A stretch of DNA of 60,000 nt, taken from NCBI GenBank assembly GCA_914767715.1, contig OU612073.1, positions 7,318,001 to 7,378,000 on the forward strand. Reading direction: 5' to 3'. Numbering within the stretch: position 1 is the stretch's first letter; each line of letters begins with the position of its first letter. The DNA comes from Membranipora membranacea. Its lineage: Eukaryota; Bryozoa; Gymnolaemata; Cheilostomatida; Membraniporidae. This document shows, in pieces, positions 12,161-23,939 of this stretch. The translations under genes were made by a program, and so were the position numbers. The notes below the pieces were generated by a model that was not told the DNA's origin, did not search any database, and worked only from the letters and a program-made list of their open reading frames with translations.

Positions 12161-12507
12161 TGGGGGAAGACAACCGCACAGACTCCATGCCATTCAGCTT
12201 AAATTATATTATATACAAAACTTCAGCAGGAAGGTTATCAATATTAGGAAGCAGAAAACAGGTATAATGGCTAATAATGATTGTATAAGCGAGAACCGAT
12301 GTTCCTGGTCAAGTGGCCGTAGCCCAAATGGTAAGGGAAGTGACTTTTGCATGACGTCACGTCATATACTTGATTCCTGATGGATACGGTGATGCCTGAA
12401 TGCGTGCTTGACCACAAAGTTTGTTTACCTGCCTGCTGGAAAAAAACCCACACGGGCTTCTCACTGGTCTCACCGATATAAAAATATAAACATTATTTTT
12501 CGATAAG

Positions 12508-12742
12508 CAGGGCCGTAGTTTAGAAAAAGTGGTAGGGGGGGGGGGGGGGCAAAAGCTCGAGGCGAGTCAGAAGCATCTTCAGTAAGCTCCTTCCCCAGCA
12601 ATTTGAGGCATATAATAAGCAAATGGAAATCCCAGAGGAGCTGATTCGAACATGGATTATTCAATTACAGTGTTTTTAGTCCACCCTATTTAGCTTTCTA
12701 GGGGAAGCAGTGCCTCCTTGCCTCCCCTAGAACTACGGACCT
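12508..12742. mobile_element. hAT-like MITE (CAGGG-CGTAG family)
   Basis: About 235 bp, starting CAGGGCCGTAGTTTAG and ending CCTAGAACTACGGACCTG, which are inverted termini. The interior has a long G-run and a conserved CAAATGGAAATCCCAGAGGA segment. Other copies lie at 41495-41722, about 43880-44094 and about 49056-49236. No clear target duplication was seen at this copy. Confidence 0.7.
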
Positions 12743-13060
12743 GAATTATGAGACTGCAGATTATTTCATAAGAAATCCTTCTTACATTAATCTTACCAGT
12801 TGTTATGGTGACGGTGGTTCATAATAATATGCACTATTTGCAAGATCGAGTAAAGTAATGATTTTGTTTACTTGAATATTTGTTTGATCTGTCAAGTTAA
12901 TCCCATTTTTCTAATTAAATGATGGTTGAAAGGTTGCCACACATTTGTTGCAAAAAACCTTGAAACCTTATTAATATTATTAAGTTTTTATTTAACACCG
13001 ATTAATGTACGAAGCAATTAAGACCATGTGAAAACAACAGCAAAAAAGAAACAATAAACA

Positions 13061-13140
13061 ATATATAAAATTACGAATAGCAAAATTATTAGAAAAAGCA
13101 TGCTTTTTCTAATAATTTTGCTATTCGTAATTTTATATAT
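13061..13140. repeat. Perfect 80-bp palindrome
   Basis: The arms 13061-13100 and 13101-13140 are exact reverse complements with no spacer, centred on GCATGC (AGAAAAAGCATGCTTTTTCT at the centre). The sequence is AT-rich and non-coding. The symmetry stops abruptly at both ends. Confidence 0.95.
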
Positions 13141-13346
13141 GTTAACATATTATTATATGCATTCAAGACAAATTCATACTTATATCACACCAAAATATCA
13201 CTATAAATGCGAGTAGATTTAGTTATCTAATTTTATATATTTTTTATATATTAATGATAGTAAACATTGTCCTTGTAAACCCTGTAGTGTGTAGAATGTG
13301 AATGTTTCTGCTGTGGGTAAGCTTCATTGTACAATACAGGATTTTC

Positions 13347-16300
13347 TCAGCGGTAAGCAGGCCAATCCAGATTGCCTCCTGAAGAGTAGATATCTCTATA
13401 CGCATGTGGACTGACACCGGCTCTTGAGTTATCTAACATAGACATCACTTCATCTGCTACGTCCCACATAGCAGCCTCTGTCTTTTCTCCCCATGCACAT
13501 GTTTGAGGGAAAAATGTTGTTGTGCATGCTGAACTCTGGAAAACAAAGGTGATAAATAAAACTAAATTGAGAGACTTATACTCGAGATGCTGAAGAACAT
13601 TACTCTGTGACTCTGTCCTTTATGTTATAATATTCAGATGATCTAATATGTTTCAATCGGTTTCAGGGCAATCAATCAAAGGACTAGTGATTTAAGATAT
13701 CTCACAATTCAATAGACAGTGGTCACATGACTTCCTTGTGGCAAACAAAACGTGGCAAACTATGTAGGAGTTGTCATAGCTTTGTAGAAGGCTAGACAAA
13801 ATTTGGAAATGCGATGGGAAACTTGACACTTTGTTTTGGATTGATTTCAGTCTAAAAAATAACTTTAGCAAAGTTTGATTTTCAATTGGTTTCGATGTTA
13901 ACTGGATTGAACTGTTGAGATAGTGTCAGCACAAGCGAGCAAGAATTAGATGACTCACCGGACCCGTGTTCAAAGTAAAATACACAGTTCTGTTCAGCTG
14001 AACTGAGATCCCATAGCTTGCTGTATACAATCTATTAACTACAGTCGAGCTACTCGTAAATGAAACCTGTCAACCAAAAGTTTCATCTCAGATTTATTTC
14101 ATTAATATTTGTAGGTACAATAGCTATAACTTGCTTCGCAACTTTTCCACGTGGGCGGGAAACATTAAGGTGCATTTCCTTTATGAACAATACTTCTTGA
14201 AATGATCAATTCCAAAATAGGCACTACAAATTTTGTTCGCGACGAACAAGGAGTTATCTTCCCAATTTGCTATACATTCATTCCATTGATTGCTAAGAGG
14301 TTGATGATGACTCTGAATATGTCTAGGAAATAGAAAATTGTGTAATTTCAACCAACCTGCACATCTATGCTGTCGAATATTCTAACTATATGCTCAGTTA
14401 CGTTAGCTGTGCTTCCACCCCACGTGATCAGTCTTTCTGTTGTAGTGATCTCTGCCCTTCCCCAAAACCAGCCTACACTGCTGTGGGTTTTGAGGTTTGC
14501 ATCTGAGGCTGCATTATGGGCCTGCTGTAACTTGTCGAGGTAATTTGTTGCCTGAGTATCGTTCCAAGATCTACTGTAAGCCAGATTGGAAACAGCGAAT
14601 CCATCGAATTTCTTTGATTGTTCTATAATTGTCAGAGGTAATTATTAGCAAGGATAGAAAATCTGTTGTAGGCTACCTTCAAAAATCAATTTTTTTTGTT
14701 CATTCCTGTGAAAAATCATCTGCAATCCACAGCAGCATAGCTAATTATTAATCAACCGACCAGCCGACCGACCGACCGACCGACCGACCGACCGCCCGAC
14801 CGACCGACCAACCAACCAATCAATCATACATTGTTTCAAATCGGATTGTGCCAGGATTGCCAGGAACCACTTGCTTGATAGATATCATGTTTCATTCACA
14901 CAGATTCTCCTCACTCAAGTTGAAAGTGTCTCTTCCACATCAATAGTAGCCTTATCTCTGCGGCACCATCAAGTTTTTTTAATCAATAACAATATAAACT
15001 GGGATGCTGAGATAAGGCTTTAAATAGTGTTCAAGAGGGTGGGTGAGAACTCCCAATTTAACAAAAGAATGCATTAGTCTGAGAGAGAGTTGAATAGAGT
15101 GAGTTAGAATACTATACAGCAGCGGCCAGGTTTACCTGTAGAACAATTGTTGTTGTACCAGACTACCCATGGCACATAATCCCTCTCACTCACATCTTCA
15201 TCACTGACTGCAAACAGTGCATAAATCTCCAGGCCTGGAACCTGGCTGTGACCTTCAAACAGTGTATCTCTCATGGTCTGAATACCGGAGTCTTCACAGC
15301 CCAGTGCGCTGTAACCAGCCTCAAGCTGCTGCTTTATACTACTCAAGAAGATCGTCTGAATCTCCTTACCTTACGGATTAACCAAATATAATAGGATTGT
15401 TGAATATGGTGAGTTGCATTTTATTATCTCAATAAATTTCTCGGTAAGGAATATCATATGTTTTTAGTTGTCTCTCATCAATATAGGTTACCTATTCAAG
15501 CAATGTGTACACCTCAAGTATTTGCTAGACAAAAGCTCGATCTTTTCTTCCCGATTATAATTTTTATTTAATATATTTTATATATAATGACATCACAATG
15601 GTATAAATATATATTATATATACAAACATAAGCGTACCTGGCCTTGCCAATGTTTTCCACAGCCAAGATCGTTTCTCTTCAGTGTCCCAGGTTCCTGTGT
15701 AGCATTCAGGGTTTGCTGCCTCATCTGAAGCTAAAAACTTTGCCTCATCACAGCCTAGGACTGTATTATCCCAACCTGTACTCCAAACATACATGGACCT
15801 CTTATTTACGTAGGAGGCTGGTACTGTGGTTTGTGAAGCCTGCATTGAGATATATGCTGTGGAAGAACTGGTAATGCCTGAGTGTTCAATGGTGGATTGT
15901 CTAGAGGTCGTTTGCGTGGCTGTATCTCTTTGAGTCGAATTTTCAATGTCACCTAAAATTTGTTATATATACAAATAAGCTTTCAATGGCAATGCATGAC
16001 CGATGCATGTGATGAAACCATGCAACAATAAGATCTGAGTCAAGGATGAGTAACCCAGTACACTAACATCTCTTATGCATTCTAGGTGAAATATGTGTTT
16101 TTCTGCCCAAAAGTCTACACACCGCACATCTTAAGAGATATGTTTTTATGATGTTGATCCAATAATGATATTTGATGTGTTGTGTATATAATACCTATGA
16201 TTTTTTTTGTTGCATAGTTTTGTGAGTTGAAAGGCGTCTGTGATCTTATCTTTACACAATGGGGGGACAATAAATGGCACCAAATCAGTTAAACTCTTAT

Positions 16301-18424
16301 ATGGCTGAGGTGATCGATCCCCATCCTTGCAAAAATGAATCAACCGTTGTTACCACTAAGCTAGTCCTGATGACTGACATGTTATGCGTTGCTACTCTGG
16401 TAAGAATAAATTGTAGTCTCTTGAATTACTTTTCGAATCAATTAAAATGATGTTTATTTGGCAATGGCAGAAGCGAGAAATCTTTTGAAAGGCTGCTATA
16501 TGAAGTTCTCGATTAAGAAAAGGACTTTGCGGTCACAAGAAATTGAAATGCTGTTGTTTGTGAGAGCTAGCTCATTTTGGCAGTCAAAACTAGGAAATGA
16601 GAAATTATATGTAGTACAGAATAGTGGTATTTGGACATCTGGCACGTAATTGTAATCTTACATGTCAATCACTTGTGTTGGTCAGATCTTTCTCTGTCTG
16701 ATCTCTAGATTTTCATTACAATATTCAAAATTATACCCAGCAGGAAATTACGAAAGATTCTTCAGGCTTCCATATTCAAAAGCAGTGAATAAGGATTTTT
16801 AGCCTTTTGATATGCTGAATAGGAGGTGATTTTAGACCTTCTGTTGCATAAGTTCTGATGGGGTTGTGTCAGGAGTTGTCCCTCGTTATAGGGGGCGCTG
16901 AACAGAAAACACCATGAATTTGCAATTTCTTATATATGATATCATTGTAGCAGATCACATTTTGTAGTCAGGGAAATTGAGATAGAAAAACTAAAAAACA
17001 CACATATTCATAGTTAGTCTGAGCCCCCCCCCAGACGATCTTGCCCCCCCCCCCCCGTCCGACGGCCCCCATATGTGTTTTAAGATGACCTATATTATGG
17101 GTACAAAATTGACAAAAAAATTCAAAACAATCAGGGAGAATCCCTGATACAACGCTTACTATATTATATTTTTATAACCACTATATCATTAAAACAAAGA
17201 GAAATGCAGCTTTTGATTCAGACATTACATAAGTCTCACCTAATAAGATTGATTACAGGAAAATAAATTTGAATCGCATTTTATAAATTTGATTCTATTG
17301 TAAAACAGAATAATTCTATATCTAACTCCATAACTTAATAAATCTATGAAATTGGGTCGCGAAAGAAAATTTTATGACACCTTCCATCCTGTGCCAATGA
17401 AGTTAGTTGTAATTGATTTATATTTTTATAATTAAATATGTTGTTTTTTATTTTCAATTATAATATAAATAGAGACTTTCCAAAACTATTTTCTTTCAGC
17501 ATATAGATAGAATTTTCTTAGTACAAAATATATCTGTCAAATGTGATCAGTTGAAACCAACAACTTTTCACAGCAAAGAGTCTCATCTGCTTTTATGACT
17601 ATTATGAAGATTTGCAACTAAACATTACCTCAGTATCAATGTAAACCACTAGCCCAAGTTAGGTTAATTTGTGCTCAATGAATTCTGAAAAGCTCCAAGA
17701 TAACGACAAGATTTAAATCTCAGAACGGGCATAAATCTCAGGCGGCATAAATATTTTACCAAATTTTACGGTGCCTTTCTTCCTATTTCATAAAGGCAGC
17801 CGCTCCTAAATATCACACTACCCTACTAACTCCAATTGATAAATATACTTTATAACAACTCATTATCAGTTAGAATTACACCTCCCCAAACTATACTCCT
17901 ACCCAGATTTGACACTTTTGAAGTATATTGGAGATCACAGCAATATTTATACCAATTTTCAGTAAAAACTGTAAGCTATACTGAATGGGGAATATCTTGT
18001 CTTCTGTCTGTTTATCGTGAGTTAGCGTACAAAACAGTTATGGATCAAATAAAAAGAAATTCTCTTTCTCTACAAATTTCAAAAATTTTAATTTAAAAAA
18101 AATTGAATATAAATACTCACTTTGAGAACATAAGGTCAGGTCTCGGCCCAAATAGTTGGGTAAACTGGTCATGTTTATTTCAGTTGTTGAAGTCAGGCAG
18201 AGACCATCTCGCTCACTGTAAGCTGTTTCTGAACACTCTGAATCCTGTACGCACAGTGTCAGACATTTCATCTGGCTTGATAAACCAGTTTCCATTTTCG
18301 TATGAGGTTGGGTGATGTTTGAAAACCAGTTGTTTGACAGATGTTGACAATTGAATGATTTCTCTATGACTACCTGAGAGTGAACAAAAGGCAGTGCAAG
18401 AATGATATACATGAGGAGTTCCAT
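13347..18424 (-). CDS. Secreted PAN/apple-like protein with Ser/Thr linker and alpha/beta domain (471 aa, six exons)
   Basis: Exons are 18121-18424, 15638-15952, 15136-15369, 14357-14622, 13959-14066 and 13347-13535. All are GT/AG and in phase, ending in TGA. Residues 1-17 form a signal peptide (MELLMYIILALPFVHSQ). Residues about 18-101 are PAN/apple-like (MKCLTLCVQDSECSETAYSE with a later LCSQ). A Ser/Thr-rich stretch follows (about 102-140), as in mucin-type linkers. The remaining ~320 residues alternate hydrophobic strands and helices (SMYVWST, LEIYALFAV, KFDGFAVSN, SVGWFWG, IDVQVSF), suggesting a beta/alpha barrel like those of glycoside hydrolases. No acidic catalytic pair is obvious after FDGFAVSN, so enzymatic activity is unproven. 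The acceptor of exon 3 (CCGTAAG) is the weakest junction. A secreted or surface binding role is the safest inference. Confidence 0.75.
14219..14275. repeat. Solo terminus of the foldback element family
   Basis: CACTACAAATTTTGTTCGCG then ACGAACAAGGAGTTATCTTC. This is the same terminus as the two ends of the foldback element at 42319-44499. It lies in an intron of the PAN-domain gene. Confidence 0.6.
14757..14822. repeat. (GACC)n microsatellite
   Basis: Uninterrupted ACCG/GACC tetranucleotide repeats for about 55 bp, then degenerating to CCAACCAAT. Intronic. Confidence 0.9.
17014..17066. repeat. G-rich hairpin repeat, inverted copy
   Basis: TTAGTCTGAGCCCCCCCCCA, then GACGATCTTG and a long C-run ending GTCCGACGG. 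This is the reverse complement of the signature at 46726-46769. It lies in intron 1 of the PAN-domain gene. Confidence 0.6.
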
Positions 18425-20088
18425 TTTACACCCTTCAACCATGTGACACCTTAAGTCTTGTAAACACTATATCAAGTTTTACTGAGCTGTTGCCACTTTT
18501 GCCCACTGTCTATTCATATCACGGTCATAACCAAGCAACAGCTTTTATGTAAAAGTTTATTTGCAATAAGTTACGGCCCGCCTAGAGATTTTCGATTTAA
18601 AATGGATATTGATTCTTTTTTAGTATACTGCCATCTTATTTATCATCAATCAAGATAGCCAACAGAGCATGTAATTGTCACCTTGATTGTCCTGTGTAGA
18701 GAAACAATTTCTTTGCAATCAGTACACAAAAAAACAATTCCTTTTCAATCAGTACATGAAAAAAAACAAATCCTTTGCAATCGGTACACACAAAGAAATT
18801 CAATTTCAATCAGTATGCCGAGCTTACTCACGAAATGGAATATTTGATCTGTTACAGACAATTTCAACTTGTAAACAACTTGTACAGTTATTCATTATGT
18901 TGCCATGCATCAAAGGGGGTTGTGTTTTTCGGAGTAATCTCCCTTGATTATGTCCAGATGAGACCATACTTTTTCAAAGTTTTATATAAGCCATAAAGGA
19001 AGCAGATGTGACCTTTTGCTGTAAAAACTCTTCGGTTTCTGCTACCTACAATTGATATTTTTATTCGGTAATCCAAAAATCTGACCTATATCCTGAAATT
19101 AAGAAGTATAGGAAAATCTTAATTTTCAATAAAATTAAAATTAAATAATAATAGATTAAATTATAAAAACCTGATCAATCACGACGAAATTCAGTGCCAG
19201 GAAGGAAGGTGTCAGGAAATATACAGCTTCAAGCATTCCATATATATATTAAGTTATTGTATTAAATATAGAATTGTTTTGTACTACAGTAACATAAAAT
19301 GTATATATGTAATTCTGAATTTTTTTTTGCAATCAATATTTTCAGGTTGGATTTATATAATATTCAAAATTCAAAGCTGGAATATTATAATTTCTCTTCA
19401 TTTGAATGATATATTTATTATATTATATAATATAATATAATAAGGGACAACTCCTGACACATGTGTTAATAATTTGGCTGGTATCTTCAGGTTGCTCCGA
19501 CAGCCTCCCACTGTCTAGATATATTTCAATTTTAATTACATAAAGTTTGATTTAGACAAATCATATTTTGGTGTGTGTTTACAGATCATCATAGTAACAG
19601 TGTCTCAGCGATCTCTAGCAATAAAGTGAGCAGCAGTAATAAAAGGCTCTAAATTTAAGGCATGTTATCTGTTCTATACTAATACCTTAATAAGACATAA
19701 GACTTTGACATTGACTTTGATGGTGGTGCTAATCATATTCCCATCTGAGGCTGTGGGGACTACAAGGTCATGGGCTATGGGGAAAACCAGGTTGTGGGAA
19801 AAACCAGACTATGGGGAATACCAGACTGTGGGGAAATCCATGCTGTTGGGAAAACCAGACTTTGGGGAAATCAATGCTGTTTAGAATACCAGGCTATGGG
19901 GAAATTGAGGCTGTTAGGGAATTCAGGCTGTGGTAAAAAACAGAATATTCAGAAATGGGGGAGGCTTGAAGCTTATATAGTAAGGCTGGCGCTGGAAACT
20001 GATAAACATGGTAATTTGAAAGTGATGTTCTAGTGAGCAATGGTAAACAAGCAATTATTTAAGAGTATCTGAGAGGTCAAAATAAGCT
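18425..20088. other. Intergenic region with tandem repeats
   Basis: Holds about four ~33-bp units (CTTTGCAATCAGTACACA type) at 18705-18815 and a degenerate minisatellite at 19741-19945. No gene is supported. A 19-bp sequence TGTGTCAGGAGTTGTCCCT occurs inverted near 19443-19461 and direct at 16866-16884. Confidence 0.5.
19741..19945. repeat. Degenerate ~20-bp minisatellite
   Basis: About ten units of the type AACCAGACTATGGGGAAT, varying in both sequence and length. The plus-strand frame through it (Gly/Lys/Trp-rich) is a by-product of the repeat. Confidence 0.75.
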
Positions 20089-20843
20089 ATGGGAAGCAGG
20101 ATCAAGTTCCAATTTGCATTTTTTTGTTTTGCTGCCTTTGTTCTGTCAGTCATAACATTCGCCTCTTCAATAGAGAATGTTGGCAATATGAAGCACAATT
20201 ATGGCAGTAGGCACTCAAGAAAAAAAGACACGACTGTTAATGGTAAAATACAGGTTAAGATTATGATTATGATTATGATTATGATTATGATTATGATTAT
20301 GATTATGATTATGATTATGATTATGATTATGATTATGATTATGATTAGATCATGTTTATTTAAATCATAAAACAGAAAATATGTTTGAACATAAATAGCC
20401 ATATTTTGCTGTTTGTATAGATCAACTGAGTTTAAGGAAAGAATAGTTTGCATTTTGAATAACGATCCTACCAAAATAAAAATAATTATGATAATGTAAT
20501 ATTAGTTGTACTGCTAATTAAAAAAAAAATTAAATAAAAGACAATGAATAACAAGAGTTGCAATGAAATCAATATTTTTGGCCCATTTTAGGATATATCT
20601 TTGAAAATACAACTCTGCATTACTAGCTATAACTGAACTATAATGATTTCAGTGAGTATATAGTGAAACATTGTTACTGGTCAGTGTAATTAGTTTGTAC
20701 TTTACTTAGATGTATGACCAAGGCGACATGATGATCAGTCTGAAGATATGCACCACTCGATGATGCTTGTCAGTCCATTGTTGGAAAAGTATGTTAATAA
20801 TGTTGATGGAATTCCAAGGAGGAGGCAGGTGCAAACAATGTAG
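20089..20843 (+). CDS. Candidate small secreted peptide precursor (two exons, second uncertain)
   Basis: Exon 1 (20089-20253) encodes a clear signal peptide (KFQFAFFCFAAFVLSVITFA) and a basic region GSRHSRKKD, ending at a CAG/GTTAAG donor in phase 0. Two acceptors fit. TTTACTTAG at 20709 adds 17 residues before a stop at 20763. GATGATCAG at 20738 keeps an open frame to 20843 with a tribasic IPRRRQ near the end, about 89 residues in total. Dibasic sites after a signal peptide suggest a processed (neuro)peptide precursor, but no known family is recognised. A (GATTAT)n array lies right after the donor. Confidence 0.4.
20257..20347. repeat. (GATTAT)n hexanucleotide microsatellite
   Basis: About 14 perfect units immediately downstream of the candidate donor at 20254. 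Length variation here could affect splicing of the peptide precursor. Confidence 0.95.
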
Positions 20844-21247
20844 TATATTGATGATTTTTTTTCTCGGAATGGAGTAGTACAGTGTTCGTTTTTACCAACC
20901 ATCATTGCTAAAAGGAAAACACATTTTTTTATGTTTAAGCTGTTACATTTGCTAAATAAAAAGATTTTAAAACTTCATTCAGGTGAATTTATCAGCATTG
21001 TGCATCAATCCACTAAACCGTGCAGAGTAGATTTGAATAATTGGATAAAAGATAATTTGCATTTAACAGAATGCCACTACCAGCAACCTAGCAAAGCTTA
21101 AGGTCATCAAACAAGCAATGAATTTATGTATAATGGATATAAGGACCAGGTAACACAATATATATGAATGCAAGATGACAAAGAATGTGTGGTCTGTGAG
21201 AGGTTGCTAAAGTTTTCTGAACTCGCAGTCAGTTAAAATTATTGCTC

Positions 21248-23398
21248 TTACTCCATTGATGTAGTGATGTTCCTTTTCTTTACGTACTCTCTGTCTTTTA
21301 GATAACGGACCACGTCTGGATTAGTCAGGGTCATGGTGTGCTCATGCTGCTGGAGTTTCAGGGCTGGAATACCCCCTTTTGTCAGGTATTCCAGCGAGCG
21401 CACTTCATCGGTGCAGCCGAATACCTCACTGTAGCAAACTATGAGGAATCTGTCAGGACTCCTCTCGCTCATAGAGGCGCATTCGGCTGCACATTCGTTA
21501 ACGGAATATTTATTTCCTAAAACAACAATAAACTGTTTACAACATGAAATGTACTTTTCATGGGATATTTCTCCTTTTTGGACTTTTTAATATTTTTTCC
21601 CGACATTTAATGCCAGAGCCGTAAAAAGAGAAAGAAACAAAATTATAATGGTGAAAGCATAAAATTGAACAGCCTCCTTTAAAACAAAAGCCCGGATATA
21701 GAACAAAAACTCGGTGGATAATTATTGGGGAATTCAGTAATGCCTGTATTAATTTTGTTTTGTCAATACATAAATATGGTTTTGGCATTTTACAGTCTAG
21801 ACTACCAAATACTCCATCTTTATGTGTTTAGGCTTCCGATTTAAGAGATATTGATTTGTGAGGTAGTGATAAGAATAAGATCATCATAAATACTTTCATC
21901 TATAAAGAATGCCATTTGTATATTCAAGGGAACATAGTAATGTTCTTAAATTATTGAAGCATTGCTGAAAGGTGTAATCTTTTTCAACAGAACAAAAAGC
22001 ATATCAAAGAACCGTTGCTGGCTGCCAGCTGCCAGCTACTATTTATTTTTTTCTCAAACGATCTGGGAGCTTACCAGCACACATTATGTAGTAGCTGTAT
22101 AACAGCTTGACCCTGTGACCAGTCGTGTATCCGCGATCGCAGTACAACCACTGTACTTCAGTGTGGACTTGGCTTTTGCCCCTCCACCTCATACAGCGGT
22201 TGGTATTGCGATCTGGCTTCATATCAGGCTACAATAACAAGAAAATTTAAGTATTCATAAATAGCCATAAAAATCCTCACAAATGCTGCAATACACCACG
22301 ACTGTTGTAACTTCAACAACGATGTCAACATTTCAACCACTACCTAACCCTACTTGAACATGTGTCACAAACCCACATCTACATATCTTCAGTCATGAAT
22401 GTTTGTATCTTAGTGCAGAAAACTGTGACATACATGGAATAATCTTAAGGATCATATCTATACTATGACTAAAACTTATCTTGAATGAGATTAATCTTCC
22501 CATTCAAGAGTTTTAGATCTCATATAGATAGTGCTGACTTTCATCTTAATGACACTGGATAGGAATGATTTAGTCCCCACCCCCTGCCCCTCAACAGCAA
22601 CAACTCATTTATTTATTTCCGATTACCCTAATACATGTACACTTTGACAACTTAGGAGGCAGAGGTAGATTGGCGTCAGTTATAAGATTTAAAACTAAAA
22701 ATTAAAATTAAAAACCGTTGAGTAGTAAGTTTTAATTGCAGTTGATTAAAATTGATGCAATTGTGCTACTGAAAGAACAAACAAATACTTGGGGATGACT
22801 TGATAATCTTCGGCAGATGTGCTGACAGTGTTTAAGACTTTTTCATCAAAATACATGTGAGAATGATGAATATCAATTGTTGTAAACAACTGAGCCTTCA
22901 ATTTGTAATTTGGTGGAATTGTACAACTTATAGAGAAAATGTGGAAAAAAACTAATCAATGACTGTTTCATCCACATTTAGCCTGTCTTGAGAAGCTTTG
23001 TTCGGTGGGGTGGGGGGGGGGGGTTTGTGAGAACACCGACGGAACATGGTTTGTCAAGACAGACTAAATAACATTATGCTCACGGAACTGAAGCTCTCTC
23101 TAAGTTCCTCCTCAGTTCTACACGATACAACACTCTCCTTGATCACCTGTTGCTCTTCTGGAGTGTAGAAGGAAAGATTCTCATTTTTGTAGACGGGTGA
23201 TATGTCACAGGATCCAGACGAAGGACAACAGCTTACAGTCATCCTTTGCCCACTCCCTGATTCCTGACACTTCTCTTTTTGCCTCGTGACATTATCAAAG
23301 AGAGTGTCTAGCGGCTTTGAATCTGTCTGCAATACGAATAATAAAAAGGTATAAAATTGCACAACGAGATAAATTCTGCAACACATTGTGGCTGCCAC
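21248..23398 (-). CDS. Secreted cysteine-rich protein of unknown family (245 aa, three exons)
   Basis: Exons are 23084-23398, 22075-22228 and 21248-21516, with donors GTGAGC and GTAAGC, acceptors TTGTAG and TTTTAG, and consistent phases. Residues about 1-24 form a signal peptide (YLVVQFYTFLLFVLQ). The mature part has over ten cysteines (RMTVSCCPSSGSCDI, NRCMRW, WLYCDRGY, YYIMCAG, NECAAECASM, LIVCYSEVFGC) and N-glycosylation sites (NVT, NLS, NIT). Exon 2 is rich in basic and aromatic residues and looks like a compact disulfide-bonded beta domain. A growth-factor-like or cytokine-like fold is conceivable, but I recognise no family. The tail is Lys/Arg-rich. A polymorphic-looking G-run lies in intron 1 near 23020. 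Confidence 0.75.
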
Positions 23399-23939
23399 AC
23401 ATAAAAGAATAGATTCTATTGCACACTAGGCATTAATTTTGAAACAAAAATCATGAGTGACCAAAACAAAGACAAAGAAGTTGCTATAACTGTAACCATT
23501 AGAAAAGGCTTTGCAACGGTCAAGTTTTTTTTAACTAGGGCAGAACATGACTGCCTTCAAATGGTAATAGAAAGTAACGTAAAGTAACGTAACGTATTGT
23601 TGAAAAAGAGAGCTACTGTTGACAATATGCCACTGGAACAACAACAGATGTGGGAAGATGTAGCTGTGTATCTTGTTTGAAATAGTTTTCAGGGACATCT
23701 GTTGCTAAAGGCGTGGCATTATGTCGGCAGCATTAGAAAGTAGGTCTACCTTATTATTGATTGGTCCAAGGATCTTACGAAGAATGGATCTTTTGTCACA
23801 TACAAACCATGGCTATGTCAGGGAACCTTAGTCTCACTTCTATATTCATAGTGTCCATAAACCTAACCTCGATACAAAACTTCCCCAGTGTTTCGGATGA
23901 CGGAGTGACGAATGGAGCCTGTTGTGCTAAAAATGTGTC

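Larger units (their letters stand above)
4775..12930. repeat. Left arm of a large inverted segmental duplication
   Basis: Read on the minus strand, this block matches 41320-49055 read on the plus strand in the same order: the ATTAAATGATGG edge, a hAT-like insertion, the dehydrogenase introns and exons 3 and 5, the peptide gene exon 2, then a non-coding tail to about 4775 (GATTGCGGCAGTCATCTATATTG). The left arm lacks the equivalents of 41941-42212, 45284-45715 and 46494-48105. The right arm lacks the equivalent of about 5367-10545. Divergence is substantial, so this is not a recent copy or a simple haplotype duplicate. Confidence 0.85.
11168..13346. other. Remainder of left duplication arm and spacer
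   Basis: Sequence to about 12930 is the diverged counterpart of dehydrogenase introns 1 and 2 and the 5' flank, with exons 1 and 2 missing: junctions near 11505 (TTTTTAGC joined to GAATGTCAC on the minus strand) and near 12265-12283. No separate gene was found. Beyond 12930 it is AT-rich and non-coding apart from the palindrome. Confidence 0.6.

Noticed and set aside
19770-20033. Gly/Lys/Trp-rich plus-strand frame
   Set aside because: Created by a ~20-bp degenerate minisatellite; composition follows the repeat.
20199-20474. Poly-isoleucine frame
   Set aside because: Antisense reading of the (GATTAT)n microsatellite.
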